Positions 23,876 through 32,331 of a DNA stretch of 32,387 nucleotides are shown piece after piece (positions within the stretch are counted from its first letter, which is position 1; every line of letters starts with the position of its first letter). Source of the DNA: DATDAW01 sp036525185 (GTDB taxonomy: Bacteria > Verrucomicrobiota > Verrucomicrobiia > Chthoniobacterales > DASVRZ01); contig DATDAW010000020.1 of the NCBI GenBank assembly GCA_036525185.1, positions 1 through 32,387 on the forward strand, read 5' to 3'. The position numbers were made by a program, and so were the translations under genes. A model generated the notes under the pieces. That model was not told the DNA's origin. It made no database searches and saw nothing but the letters and a program-made list of their open reading frames with translations.

Positions 23876-24625
23876 TCAAGCCAGCCCCAACACGTCCTGC
23901 ATGGAGTAAAGTCCGGCCTCCTGCACAATGACCCATTTTGCAGCGTGAAGAGAACCTTTTGCAAACGTGTCGCGACTGGAGGCTTTGTGCGTCAGCTCCA
24001 CGCGTTCGCCGACGTTGGCAAAAATGACCGTGTGATCCCCCACGACGTCACCGCCGCGGACAGAATGCATGCCGATTTCAGTCATGGAACGTTCGCCGAC
24101 GATGCCTTCACGGCCGTGACGAATATCTTTGGAATACTCCAGATTGCGTACCGCGGTAAGGATCTCGGCGAGCCCGCGTGCAGTACCGCTTGGAGCGTCT
24201 TTTTTAAGTCGATGATGCATCTCAACGATTTCGAGATCGAACTCTGGACCGAGAATTTCAGCGGCTTTTCGAGTCAGCCAGAACAGGGTGTTAACGCCGA
24301 CACTAAAATTTGGAGCGAAAACAATGGGAACAATCTTTGCCGCATCCGCGATTTTGGCTCGGACGTCGTCCGTGTGGCCTGTCGTGCCGATGACGAGGGG
24401 TTTTCCGGCTGCGACGGCGCTGACGACGACATTCTCCGTGACGTCGGCATGGGAAAAATCGATCACGACATCCGCATGGGGAAGCGCGGCTGCGAAGGCT
24501 TCGCTGGTGCTGGCTTCGCCGGCGATCACGACATCGGAATCAGTCGCGGCGCACGCGATGATCGCCCTGCCCATGCGGCCCCGTGCGCCGTTGACCAGCA
24601 GGCGAAGTGGTTCTTGATCACTCAT
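23876..24625 (-). CDS. dapB: 4-hydroxy-tetrahydrodipicolinate reductase
   Basis: DapB reduces the DapA product with NAD(P)H in the diaminopimelate/lysine pathway. The 249-residue protein has the Rossmann motif NGARGRMGR (12-20), DFSHAD, GTTGHTDD (80-87) and the catalytic HHRLKKDAPSGTA (137-149). Late conserved features such as GERSMTEIGMHSVRGGDVVG are also present. The ATG at 24625 overlaps the dapA stop (ATGA). Confidence 0.97.
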   Translation of the reverse strand: MSDQEPLRLLVNGARGRMGRAIIACAATDSDVVIAGEASTSEAFAAALPHADVVIDFSHADVTENVVVSAVAAGKPLVIGTTGHTDDVRAKIADAAKIVPIVFAPNFSVGVNTLFWLTRKAAEILGPEFDLEIVEMHHRLKKDAPSGTARGLAEILTAVRNLEYSKDIRHGREGIVGERSMTEIGMHSVRGGDVVGDHTVIFANVGERVELTHKASSRDTFAKGSLHAAKWVIVQEAGLYSMQDVLGLA

Positions 24626-25500
24626 GACAGAAGCCCCGACGCCACTGCGGTTTGGCGGATTTTGGCCTCATTCGCCGCGCTCATTTCACAGAGCGGCAGC
24701 CGGACTTCCGCCGACATTTTGCCGAGCCAGGAAAGGATGGATTTGGCGGGGACAGGGTTTGGTTCAATGAACAAATCCTTAAAAAGCGACAGATATTTTC
24801 TGTGCAACGCCCTTGCTGTCAGGGTGTCGCCCTTGAGAAAGGCTCTGACCAGATCGCTCACTTCGCGCGGAATGATGTTCGATGCGACGCTCACCACGCC
24901 TGTCGCGCCCACGGAAAGAAACGGCAGCGTCAACGAGTCGTCTCCGGACAAGATTGTGAAGCTTTCCGGCACAACCGCGCACAGCTGACTCACGCGGTCC
25001 ACGCTTCCGCCGGCTTCCTTGAGCGAAACGATGTTTGGCACCTCGTTCGCGAGCCGGACGACTGTGTCGACCCCGATTTCTCCACCGGTCCGGCCTGGGA
25101 TACTGTAGAGCATAACCGGCGACGGCACGGAGTCGGCGATCGCTTTGTAATGCCGAAAGATCCCTTCCTGCGAAGGTTTGTTGTAGTACGGATTAACGAG
25201 CAACAGGGCATCAGCGCCTTTTTCGACCGCGCGCTCAGAGAGATGCACGGCTTCCGAGGTCGCGTTCGAGCCGGTGCCTGCAATGACCGTCACACGTTTA
25301 TTGGCAAACCGCACGGCGAGCTCCACCACGTAAATGTGCTCATCCTTGTCGACCGTCGGCGATTCGCCTGTCGTGCCGACAGCCACAATTCCATCGACGC
25401 CGCCTGCAATCTGGTCCTCGATCAACAGGGCGAATGCATCTTCATCGATCCGCCCGTTCCGAAAGGGTGTAACGAGGGCTGTGTAAGTTCCGGTGAACAT
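24622..25500 (-). CDS. dapA: 4-hydroxy-tetrahydrodipicolinate synthase
   Basis: DapA condenses pyruvate with aspartate semialdehyde. The 292-residue protein has the expected Schiff-base Lys161 (NIVSLKEAGGSVDR), Tyr132 (LYSIPGRTG), the GTTGES loop (42-47) and Tyr106 in NPYYNKPSQEG. The length is exactly that of the family. It follows dapF by 28 bases and overlaps dapB. The other diaminopimelate-branch genes (dapL or dapD/C/E) are not in the window. Confidence 0.97.
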   Translation of the reverse strand: MFTGTYTALVTPFRNGRIDEDAFALLIEDQIAGGVDGIVAVGTTGESPTVDKDEHIYVVELAVRFANKRVTVIAGTGSNATSEAVHLSERAVEKGADALLLVNPYYNKPSQEGIFRHYKAIADSVPSPVMLYSIPGRTGGEIGVDTVVRLANEVPNIVSLKEAGGSVDRVSQLCAVVPESFTILSGDDSLTLPFLSVGATGVVSVASNIIPREVSDLVRAFLKGDTLTARALHRKYLSLFKDLFIEPNPVPAKSILSWLGKMSAEVRLPLCEMSAANEAKIRQTAVASGLLS

Positions 25501-25528
25501 CGGGGATTTAGACTTTCAAATTTGGGAT

Positions 25529-26359
25529 TTACTCCGCGATGTCGATCTCGCCGCTGAACGCAAAATCGGCCGGGCCCGTAAGAGTGACGTCGGTAAAATG
25601 ATGTTCGCCGACTTTCCGGAAACCGACTTCCAATGTTTCGCCACCGCGAACTTCGACTGAAATCGGACCGTCGATGTTAGTCACGATCGCGTGGATGAGA
25701 GCCGTCGCGACCACGCCCGTGCCACACGCGAGCGTTTCGGCTTCGACACCCCGCTCATACGTCCGGATTGCGATGACATGGCTGGAAAGCTGCCGGACGA
25801 AATTCACGTTTGTTCCCTTTGGCGCAAAGGCCTCGTGCCAACGGAGTTCTGCACCGAGATTCGTCACATCCACCTTTTCAAGATGATCGACAAAAACAAC
25901 CGCATGCGGCACGCCAGTGTTCAGTGAATGAACCGTTAGCTTCGCGCCAGGTCTCACCGAACGATCGCCAAGGACGATTTTTTGGTTAAGGTTCAGGTCT
26001 TTTGGCTCACTCATTTGCAGCGTCACGAGTTCACCTGTAATTCTGGCCTCGATGATTCCTGCCTGGGTCTCGAAATTAAGGTGGCTGCCGGCGTCGGCAA
26101 CCTTCTGGGCAAATCGCGCAAAACAGCGCGCCCCGTTGCCGCACATTTCGGCCTCGCCGCCGTCTGCATTGTAATACCGCATCCGGAAGCTGGCGCCGCT
26201 CTGTGCCGGCTCAACCACGAGAACGCCATCGGCGCCGACTCCGCGGTGACGGTCACAAAGCCGGGCGATTTGGCTGGTTGTGAGATGAAGGTTGTTCTGG
26301 CGATTGTCGAGCATCACGAAGTCATTGCCCGCGCCGTTCATTTTTTGAAATTTCAACAT
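25529..26359 (-). CDS. dapF: Diaminopimelate epimerase
   Basis: DapF converts LL- to meso-diaminopimelate for lysine and peptidoglycan. The 276-residue protein starts MLKFQKMNGAGNDFVMLDNR and carries both catalytic cysteines, Cys73 (EMCGNGARCFA) and Cys212 (ETLACGTGVVATAL). It is the first gene of the minus-strand biosynthetic run. Its promoter should lie in 26360-26420, next to the divergent small ORF. No leader hairpin or lysine riboswitch is visible. Confidence 0.97.
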   Translation of the reverse strand: MLKFQKMNGAGNDFVMLDNRQNNLHLTTSQIARLCDRHRGVGADGVLVVEPAQSGASFRMRYYNADGGEAEMCGNGARCFARFAQKVADAGSHLNFETQAGIIEARITGELVTLQMSEPKDLNLNQKIVLGDRSVRPGAKLTVHSLNTGVPHAVVFVDHLEKVDVTNLGAELRWHEAFAPKGTNVNFVRQLSSHVIAIRTYERGVEAETLACGTGVVATALIHAIVTNIDGPISVEVRGGETLEVGFRKVGEHHFTDVTLTGPADFAFSGEIDIAE

Positions 26360-26415
26360 GAGGAAAGGGCTCGAAAACTAAGCGAGTCCCGGTCTGCAGG
26401 CAAGACCCAAGCCGA

Positions 26416-26541
26416 ATGCGACTGCTGGTCTGGCCAGTTGACGGCAGCGAGGCGACTTTCTACGTTCCGGCTATGCTCGTCCTCTTCCTCAAAGTGCTTG
26501 TAGCGATCGGTTCCGGATTTGCGATTACGGCTCTGCTGTGA
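26416..26541 (+). CDS. Possible 41-residue single-span membrane peptide coupled to the next gene
   Basis: A short frame from the ATG at 26416 ends in a strongly hydrophobic segment (about residues 20-41: MLVLFLKVLVAIGSGFAITA and LL). Its TGA (26539-26541) overlaps the GTG start (26538) of the methyltransferase fusion as GTGA. This arrangement suggests either a small co-translated membrane protein or a coupling leader. There is no clear Shine-Dalgarno, and the frame is too short for coding statistics, so it is a candidate only. Confidence 0.4.
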   Translation: MRLLVWPVDGSEATFYVPAMLVLFLKVLVAIGSGFAITALL

Positions 26542-27623
26542 AGCCGTTCCGGTACGCATTTGATCCGCTCTGTTTGCTGGCGTGTATTGGCTATGGTTTG
26601 AATCGCTGGATCGTCGAACGGATCAGCCCGTTGGCTTTTCTGCATGGGCATTTTAATGATTTGCTGCTGATTCCCGCCGCGCTTCCCCCGGTGCTTTGGC
26701 TTCAGCGCAAGGCAGGTTTGCGCACCAACGATTTTGCGCCCACGGCTGGAGAAATTGCCCTTCATTGGCTGGTGTGGTCGATCTTAAGCGAGGGGGTCGG
26801 ACCATACATATTTGCCCGGGCAACAGGTGATATTCTCGACGTTGCCGCATACGCGATCGGTGCAATCGTCGCCAGTTTTTGGTGGCATCACCGGACGGAG
26901 CCCGCCGGACAGTCGACTGGATTCGATGTGTTGGCTCCCCATTATGACTGGATGGAAGCCGTGCTGGCTGGAAGAAAACTGGAACACTGCCGGAATGCAT
27001 TCTGGAGCTGTCTGCCGCCGGTGGGGAGCGCCCTGCTTGCCGGCGAGGGCCACGGAAAATTCCTCGTTGAGTTACTTCGCAGGCATCCCGACGCTCGGAT
27101 CACGTGTGTCGATGCCAGCGCAAAGATGCTGGAAGTTTCCCGCAAACGAATGGAACGCGAACTCCTGACGGTCCGGACGGAACAGGTAAAATTCGTCCAC
27201 GCCGACCTTCTCGAATGGCTTCCACCCGCCGGTGAATTTGATCTCGTTTCAACCCAATTCTTCCTCGACTGCTTTACGCGCGGGCAGCTTTCACGCCTGA
27301 TTCCTCGCCTCGCAGCCGCCGCAAAGGCTGACGCCATTTGGTTGATTTCCGACTTTCAAATCCCCTCCTCCGGCTTCGGACGCTGGAGGGCACATATAAT
27401 TCATTGGCTGATGTACCGTTTCTTTCGAGTGGTCACCAACCTACACGCCGTCGCTCTCGTACCTCCATCCGAATTCCTGCGTCAGCAAGGATTGACACGC
27501 ATAGCGTATCGGGAGTTCGACTGGGGTCTGCTCTATTGTGGTCTTTGGAGAAAGGACGCGTCCACCGCTGTGTTTTTAAGAACTCAGGAACCGCCAGTCC
27601 TCGGCCCAAGAGTCAGTCCCTGA
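26538..27623 (+). CDS. Fusion of a membrane domain to a class I SAM-dependent methyltransferase
   Basis: The 361-residue protein starts at GTG 26538. Residues 10-117 form a membrane domain with about three hydrophobic segments and distinctive polar motifs (HFNDLLLIP near residues 38-46, PTAGEIALHW, EGVGPYIF, TGDILDVAAYAIGAIVASFWW). Residues about 129-345 form a methyltransferase. It opens FDVLAPHYDWME, has a motif I variant LLAGEGHGKFL (166-176) where GxGxG is usual, Asp192 as the ribose-binding acid (ITCVDASAKMLEVS) and FDLVSTQFFLDC. The substrate is probably membrane-associated. The last 11 bases overlap the convergent YkvA-like gene. The two-domain architecture is one I do not recognise as an established family. 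Confidence 0.8.
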   Translation: MKPFRYAFDPLCLLACIGYGLNRWIVERISPLAFLHGHFNDLLLIPAALPPVLWLQRKAGLRTNDFAPTAGEIALHWLVWSILSEGVGPYIFARATGDILDVAAYAIGAIVASFWWHHRTEPAGQSTGFDVLAPHYDWMEAVLAGRKLEHCRNAFWSCLPPVGSALLAGEGHGKFLVELLRRHPDARITCVDASAKMLEVSRKRMERELLTVRTEQVKFVHADLLEWLPPAGEFDLVSTQFFLDCFTRGQLSRLIPRLAAAAKADAIWLISDFQIPSSGFGRWRAHIIHWLMYRFFRVVTNLHAVALVPPSEFLRQQGLTRIAYREFDWGLLYCGLWRKDASTAVFLRTQEPPVLGPRVSP

Positions 27624-28023
27624 CCAATTCTTGCCAGTCAAACCCTCGAGCAGCGGCATAATCCTGGAGAATTTGCGCGTTCCTGGCCAGCACGAGTTCG
27701 CTAACCGCGAGGTCATCCTTGAAACCGTCATCTGGGAGGTCGTCGGGGATAAGGTCGTTGTCCTGGTAGAAATATTGGAGAGCAAAAGCGATATCCGCTA
27801 CCGCGTGAAAGGGCAGTTCACGGCAGAGCCCGGAGGCGAAATCTTCGAGAACCTGCCCTAGAAACTCGATCCGGACTGCCAGTTTCGGCTGTTCCGGATC
27901 GAGACTTGCAAACTTCGCTCGCAATCGCGGGAGCATCCGGATGGCTTTATCCAAATTTGCTGGAGTGATTTCCGGGGCGCCGGTTGCGAGCAGTTCTTCA
28001 ACGGCATTCATGGCAAGAGCCAT
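27613..28023 (-). CDS. YkvA-like (DUF1232-related) small protein
   Basis: The 136-residue protein contains ADIAFALQYFYQDNDLIPDD followed by LPDDGFKDDLAVSELVLARN (about residues 75-114). This follows the DUF1232/YkvA pattern of a DLIPD motif and a DDLAV motif. Typical members have a hydrophobic hairpin here, but this one is more polar. The N-terminal half is helical and unknown. It starts 6 bases after the zinc peptidase gene, so the two probably form an operon. Function unknown. Confidence 0.65.
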   Translation of the reverse strand: MALAMNAVEELLATGAPEITPANLDKAIRMLPRLRAKFASLDPEQPKLAVRIEFLGQVLEDFASGLCRELPFHAVADIAFALQYFYQDNDLIPDDLPDDGFKDDLAVSELVLARNAQILQDYAAARGFDWQELVRD

Positions 28024-28029
28024 CTTATC

Positions 28030-28722
28030 TTATTCCTCGCGGCGGCCAAGGATCAATGGCAGCAGGTGCCAGAGGAAGTAAGCGAGCGATGTGATAAATG
28101 CGGCGACGTAGGTCCAAGCAGCGGCGTCCAGCACTTTCTTAACGCCCATGACTTCGTCAGCCGTGCCGACGTATCCCATGTTCGACAAAATCGTCTTGGC
28201 CCGGCGGGACGCGTCGAATTCGACGGGCAGCGTAATCAGGTTGAAGAGCATGATGACGCCCCAGGCGACGGCCATGATCATGAGGGCCATTTTTCCGGTC
28301 ACGAGACCAGTAAACATACCGAGCAACGGGAGCCACATCACGATCTGGCTCGCGAAATTGGTCACGCCGACGGCCGCCATACGCCAATGAAGAGGAGCGT
28401 AAGCGATTTTGTGCTGGATGGCATGGCCGCATTCATGAGCAGAAACTCCAAGCGCAGCTGGCGAATTGCCGTAGTAGTTTTCATTGGATAGGACGAGGCG
28501 CTTGTGCATCGGATCGTAGTGATCACCGAGCATGCCTTCCTGCGCGACGATGTCGACGTCGTGAATATTGGCTTTGTCGAGGATCGCGTGAGCGACTTGA
28601 GCGCCGGTGGCACCGGATGCGGTGGGCATCTGGTTGTAGCGGTTATAGGTGCTCTTGACGCGCATGGTCGCCCACAGCGAAAGGAGCATCGTCCCGGCAA
28701 AAAGTAGGATGGAGAATAACAT
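28030..28722 (-). CDS. Membrane zinc metallopeptidase (YugP family)
   Basis: The 230-residue protein has an N-terminal transmembrane segment. The zinc motif HECGHAIQH (residues 96-104) follows VLSNENYYGNSPAALGVSA, and two or three C-terminal transmembrane segments and the conserved LPVEFDASRRAKTIL complete the family layout. YugP-type proteins are neutral zinc peptidases of the cytoplasmic membrane with unknown substrates. The gene is divergent from the LysR regulator and shares its 115-base upstream region. Confidence 0.92.
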   Translation of the reverse strand: MLFSILLFAGTMLLSLWATMRVKSTYNRYNQMPTASGATGAQVAHAILDKANIHDVDIVAQEGMLGDHYDPMHKRLVLSNENYYGNSPAALGVSAHECGHAIQHKIAYAPLHWRMAAVGVTNFASQIVMWLPLLGMFTGLVTGKMALMIMAVAWGVIMLFNLITLPVEFDASRRAKTILSNMGYVGTADEVMGVKKVLDAAAWTYVAAFITSLAYFLWHLLPLILGRREE

Positions 28723-28800
28723 AGCTAATTAACTTTCGTTGGTTCGGTGGCCGCAAGATTCCGCAAGTACGATCCTTCCACAATTATCATTATTCAATCC

Positions 28801-28829
28801 GATTGTTCTATTTTTTCGATTGTTCTATT
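28801..28829 (+). promoter_or_regulatory. Direct repeat upstream of the NhaR-like gene, possible operator
   Basis: GATTGTTCTATT occurs at 28801-28812 and again at 28818-28829, a spacing of 17 bases. The pair ends 8 bases before the preferred ATG of the LysR-type gene and lies between it and the divergent peptidase gene. A role in autoregulation is plausible, but it could be a simple duplication. Confidence 0.4.
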
Positions 28830-28837
28830 CTTCTCGC

Positions 28838-29803
28838 ATGCAAGCCACGCCCTCTTCTTCCGCCTCTTCACGAGCGTTGTCGCTCGACTGGCTGAATTTT
28901 CATCATTTGCGTTATTTCTGGGTGGTCGCCCGTGAGGGGAGTCTGCGCCGTGCCTCGGAGGTTTTGCACGTCTCGCAACCCTCGATCAGTGCGCAAATTC
29001 ATCAATTGGAAGATTCGCTGGGAGAAAAACTCTTCGACCGCCGCGGCCGCAAACTCGTTCTCACGCAGATGGGACAACTGGTCATTGACTATGCCGATGA
29101 CATTTTTGCTGCGGGACGCGAGTTGCTGAATGCTGTCAAACAGCGCCCCGGCGAGCGCCCGCTGAGGCTGCAGGTAGGGATCGCCGATTCTCTGCCGAAA
29201 GCGGTCGTCTATGAGATGCTTAAGCCGGTCTTCGCGTTGCAACAGCCAATCCACACCACCTGTCGCGAAGGGAAAGTCGACGCACTTCTCTTGCAACTCG
29301 CTGCGCACCGACTCGACATCGTTCTCGCTGACGAACCGGCGCCCAGCTCGCTGCATGTGAAAACTTTCAGCCATTTTCTAGGTTCGAGCTCCATTACCTT
29401 CTGCGCGCCGGGCGGGCTGGCAGCAAAGCTAAAAGCGGATTTCCCGCTTTCCCTGGACAATCAGCCCGCCTTGCTACCAGCAGACAACACGGCAACCCGG
29501 ATGGCGCTGGAAAAGTGGTTTCAGGCGGCGGGAATCCGCCCCAAAGTCACCGCGGAATTCGAAGACGCCGCGTTGATGCAGGCGGTTGCCATGCATACTC
29601 TCGCCGTCGCACCCGTGCATACGGTCGTAATTGAAGAAGTAAAACGCCAGTTTGGTCTCCGCGAAATCGGCGAAGTACCAGATTGTGTGGGCGCCTTTTA
29701 CGCGATCACAGCCGAGCGAAAATTGCGGCATCCGGCAGTCGTCGCCATGACCGAGAATGCGCAATCGAAACTGTTTTCCCGCGAACGAAAAGGAAAAGCG
29801 TAA
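28838..29803 (+). CDS. LysR-family transcriptional regulator, NhaR-like
   Basis: From the ATG at 28838 the protein has 321 residues. The frame is open back to 28739, but the earlier part lies over the direct repeat. The DNA-binding domain (about residues 17-75) reads LDWLNFHHLRYFWVVAREGS ... LHVSQPSISAQIHQLEDSLG, which is the NhaR branch of LysR regulators. The effector domain (about 100-300) is complete. NhaR controls Na+/H+ antiport in E. coli, but no antiporter gene is adjacent here, so the target is unknown. It converges on the DUF4870 gene with no gap. Confidence 0.92.
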   Translation: MQATPSSSASSRALSLDWLNFHHLRYFWVVAREGSLRRASEVLHVSQPSISAQIHQLEDSLGEKLFDRRGRKLVLTQMGQLVIDYADDIFAAGRELLNAVKQRPGERPLRLQVGIADSLPKAVVYEMLKPVFALQQPIHTTCREGKVDALLLQLAAHRLDIVLADEPAPSSLHVKTFSHFLGSSSITFCAPGGLAAKLKADFPLSLDNQPALLPADNTATRMALEKWFQAAGIRPKVTAEFEDAALMQAVAMHTLAVAPVHTVVIEEVKRQFGLREIGEVPDCVGAFYAITAERKLRHPAVVAMTENAQSKLFSRERKGKA

Positions 29804-30268
29804 TTACTTTGCAAACGGAAACTTTCCCGTAGCCAGATGCTGGCGGACGTATTTGCCGAGCAGCGGAATTTCCCATTCCACACCGCTAAATGCTTTGAAG
29901 GCCTGAATCACCCACAGGACCAGTGCGCCCAGGCCCAGAAGAGGAAACAAAAGCATCAGCATGAGACCGACGATCAGATTCAACACCGGGATAAATCCAA
30001 AGAGAGATCCAATCATCGATAGACCGATGAAGCCGATCCATAGCGCCGCCCCCAGATAGATGGACTGCAGTGCATGGAAGCGAACGAAGGCATTTTTCTT
30101 TTCGAGAATGAAAAAAACGATGCCGGCAACAGGCGGAAAGAAAGTGGATAGTCCCGCCGCAACTTCCTGAGACAGTCCCGTTTCCGTGGCTGTGGTGCCG
30201 GCAGCACCCCCCGGAGGCGGCGTAGGTGGGACTTCTGGATTGGGAGAACCTACAGGCATATCCGACAT
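29804..30268 (-). CDS. DUF4870/Tic20-like small membrane protein
   Basis: The 154-residue protein has a Pro/Gly/Thr-rich N-terminus of about 35 residues. A three-to-four-segment membrane region follows (FFPPVAGIVFFILEKKNAFV, then RFHALQSIYLGAALWIGFIG and NLIVGLMLMLLFPLLGLGAL), with IPLLGKYVRQ near the end. FVRFHALQS is the typical DUF4870 core. The function is unknown. It is divergent from the acetyltransferase-like gene. Confidence 0.85.
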   Translation of the reverse strand: MSDMPVGSPNPEVPPTPPPGGAAGTTATETGLSQEVAAGLSTFFPPVAGIVFFILEKKNAFVRFHALQSIYLGAALWIGFIGLSMIGSLFGFIPVLNLIVGLMLMLLFPLLGLGALVLWVIQAFKAFSGVEWEIPLLGKYVRQHLATGKFPFAK

Positions 30269-30331
30269 AAACTGTGAGCACTTTGACTTGCTTCAATGCA
30301 CACAAACGCCAAGCTGGAATAGAGTCAAGGC

Positions 30332-31192
30332 ATGATCGTCCAACGGAAATTACGCAATTCAGATCTGGCTCCCGGCGACCTGCGTTCGCACACCTTCGAC
30401 TGGACGGGTTTTCAGTTCATCGAAGTCACGGGTGTGAACGATCCGGATTTCGAGCGCCTTTACGATTTCCTTAACGCCGATTTCGGACCCAAGAATGAAA
30501 TGGAAACGCGGGAAGTCCTGCGAAGGCGTTTCGGTTGGGCCGGCAAGGTCCAGCCTGACGGCAAACGATTGGCCTACAGCATGCTAGGACTCGAAAAAGA
30601 CGGCAAAATTGCCGCGGGTCGCGATCACACCGTGGTCGTCACCCCAGGCATCAACCCGCGCGCATGCGTGCACCTTTCGCACGTCCTCGTGGACCCCTTC
30701 TGGCGACGAACGGGACTCGCCGGCTGGCTGCGGGCTTTTCCCGTGCATGACGCTCGATCACTCTGCCTACAGTCCGATTTGCAGGCAACGACACCCATTA
30801 CACTCGTCGCCGAGATGGAGCCTTTTGACCGGCCCGACCAATACGCCAGACTCAAGGCGTATTTGCGCGCAGGTTTTCGTCGTGTCGATCCCGATAAAGT
30901 GCCGTATTTCCAGCCTGACTTCCGCCCGCCTGAGGAGATCGACGCGAGCGGCGGGCCAAAACCGTTGCCATTCTGGCTCATGGTCCGCCAGGTCGGGAAC
31001 GAAAACGACACAGCCATCACGGGGCTTGAATTACGCCGCATTGTGGATGCCCTTTACTCGATGTACGCATTTGGTTTTCGCAAACAGGACATGGCGTCGC
31101 TCTACGAAAAATTGGAAAGCGATTACCCGCCACTTCACGAGGAAGTCGCTCTGGAGCGGATTGATCTCGACCAACTCAAGACATTCCCATGA
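30332..31192 (+). CDS. GNAT-like N-acetyltransferase family protein (tentative)
   Basis: In this 286-residue protein the stretch VHLSHVLVDPFWRRTGLAGW (about residues 112-131) resembles the beta4-alpha3 region of GNAT enzymes, where acetyl-CoA is bound. An expected Q/R-x-x-G-x-G/A loop is only roughly met (RRTGLAG). An early conserved-looking segment is DFLNADFGPKNEMETREVLR. Other GNAT motifs are not obvious, so the assignment rests mainly on this region and on context. Its stop overlaps the start of the downstream deacetylase-like gene (ATGA, 31189-31192). A small-molecule acylation role, or use of the fold for another purpose, is possible. Confidence 0.6.
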   Translation: MIVQRKLRNSDLAPGDLRSHTFDWTGFQFIEVTGVNDPDFERLYDFLNADFGPKNEMETREVLRRRFGWAGKVQPDGKRLAYSMLGLEKDGKIAAGRDHTVVVTPGINPRACVHLSHVLVDPFWRRTGLAGWLRAFPVHDARSLCLQSDLQATTPITLVAEMEPFDRPDQYARLKAYLRAGFRRVDPDKVPYFQPDFRPPEEIDASGGPKPLPFWLMVRQVGNENDTAITGLELRRIVDALYSMYAFGFRKQDMASLYEKLESDYPPLHEEVALERIDLDQLKTFP

Positions 31193-32112
31193 TTACCGCC
31201 TGGCACGATGCCGGATTCGAAGTTCCACTTGGCAAGCACATCATGCCCATTCGGAAATTCGCGCTGGTGTCGGCGGAAATCCGAAAGCAAAAGCTTGCAC
31301 AGGTCCTTTCCCCTGAGCCGGTTACAGAAGAGATGCTGCTCGCGGTCCACACGAAGGAATACATCCATGCCATTCGGACCGGAGATCCCCGCCCGTTAGC
31401 CGAATCGCAAAAATTTCCGTGGTCGCCGCAACTTTACCCGTCGGTCTTGCTCACTAACGGTGCGGTCGTCGCTGCTGCGCGCACCGCGCTAAAAGAGGGC
31501 ATTTCTGCGGCCGTGGCCAGCGGGTTCCATCATGCGCATCAGACTCAAGGCGAAGGTTTTTGCACGTTCAATGGGCTCGTTATAGCGTCAGAAGTTCTTC
31601 GCGCTGAGGGGCTCGCTAAGCGGATAGCCATTCTCGATATGGACCTTCATTACGGAAACGGAACGGCTTCCCTTGCCACCACCCGTCCATGGCTTCGCCA
31701 GTTGTCAGTTTACGGCAACGACTATTTTGCCAACCAGGCCTATCGAGACGTCACCGTGCTCCGCCACTCCGACGGACCGAACCACTGCTCCATTCCCCTG
31801 CCTGCCGGAACGGACTGGTTAAAACTCGAGCACATGATGAAGAATCAAATTCCCGGATTTTTGGACGAGGAAAAACCGGACATCCTTCTTTACCAGGCAG
31901 GCGCGGATTATTTCCGGGAGGATCCGTATTCGCCATTGAACCTCGACCACGATGCCCTCTTCAACCGGGACAAACTGGTTTTCCAAACGGCTAGAGAACG
32001 CGACATTCCCATCGCCTGGACGCTGGCAGGTGGCTACACCGAAGACACGTCCCAAGTCGTCAAAGTCCATGTCAACACCTTCCACGCCGCACGCGAGGTT
32101 TTTGAGTTATGA
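31189..32112 (+). CDS. Histone deacetylase-superfamily amidohydrolase
   Basis: The 307-residue protein has the complete HDAC/acetylpolyamine amidohydrolase active site: His114-His115 (SGFHHAHQTQGEGFCTFNG), zinc ligands Asp152 and His154 (ILDMDLHYGNGT), Asp240 (YQAGADYFREDP) and the transition-state Tyr283 (AGGYTED). Bacterial members hydrolyse acetyl groups from polyamines, lysine or related amides. The substrate here is unknown. No signal peptide is present. Translation is coupled by ATGA to a GNAT-like gene, so the two may form an acetylation/deacetylation pair. Confidence 0.95.
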   Translation: MITAWHDAGFEVPLGKHIMPIRKFALVSAEIRKQKLAQVLSPEPVTEEMLLAVHTKEYIHAIRTGDPRPLAESQKFPWSPQLYPSVLLTNGAVVAAARTALKEGISAAVASGFHHAHQTQGEGFCTFNGLVIASEVLRAEGLAKRIAILDMDLHYGNGTASLATTRPWLRQLSVYGNDYFANQAYRDVTVLRHSDGPNHCSIPLPAGTDWLKLEHMMKNQIPGFLDEEKPDILLYQAGADYFREDPYSPLNLDHDALFNRDKLVFQTARERDIPIAWTLAGGYTEDTSQVVKVHVNTFHAAREVFEL

Positions 32113-32331
32113 ACCCCCGCGCCGGCAAAGGTTCGGATCCCGTTCGGAAGCGATCAAGATTTACCGCTTGCCGGAAAAACCGATGAATCCGATGCAGACC
32201 GGGGAGCGGAGGACCTTCGCGGGCTGAAGTTCTCCAGCGCAAAAATCTTCAAGGCCTAAAAAATTGCGTTCCAACCAAAAAGCGCTTGCGCCTGGGGCCC
32301 CGCCGCCCTTAACTTCCGCTCCCTTTTCAAT
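32113..32331. other. Intergenic stretch before tRNA-Phe
   Basis: The 219 bases between the deacetylase gene and the tRNA contain no supportable gene. The A/C-rich part followed by GC-rich runs just before the tRNA may hold its promoter, but I see no clean -35/-10 pair. Confidence 0.3.

Noticed and set aside
23945..25557. Long plus-strand open frames (347 and 301 codons)
   Set aside because: They are antisense to dapB and dapA and arise from the codon bias of those genes.
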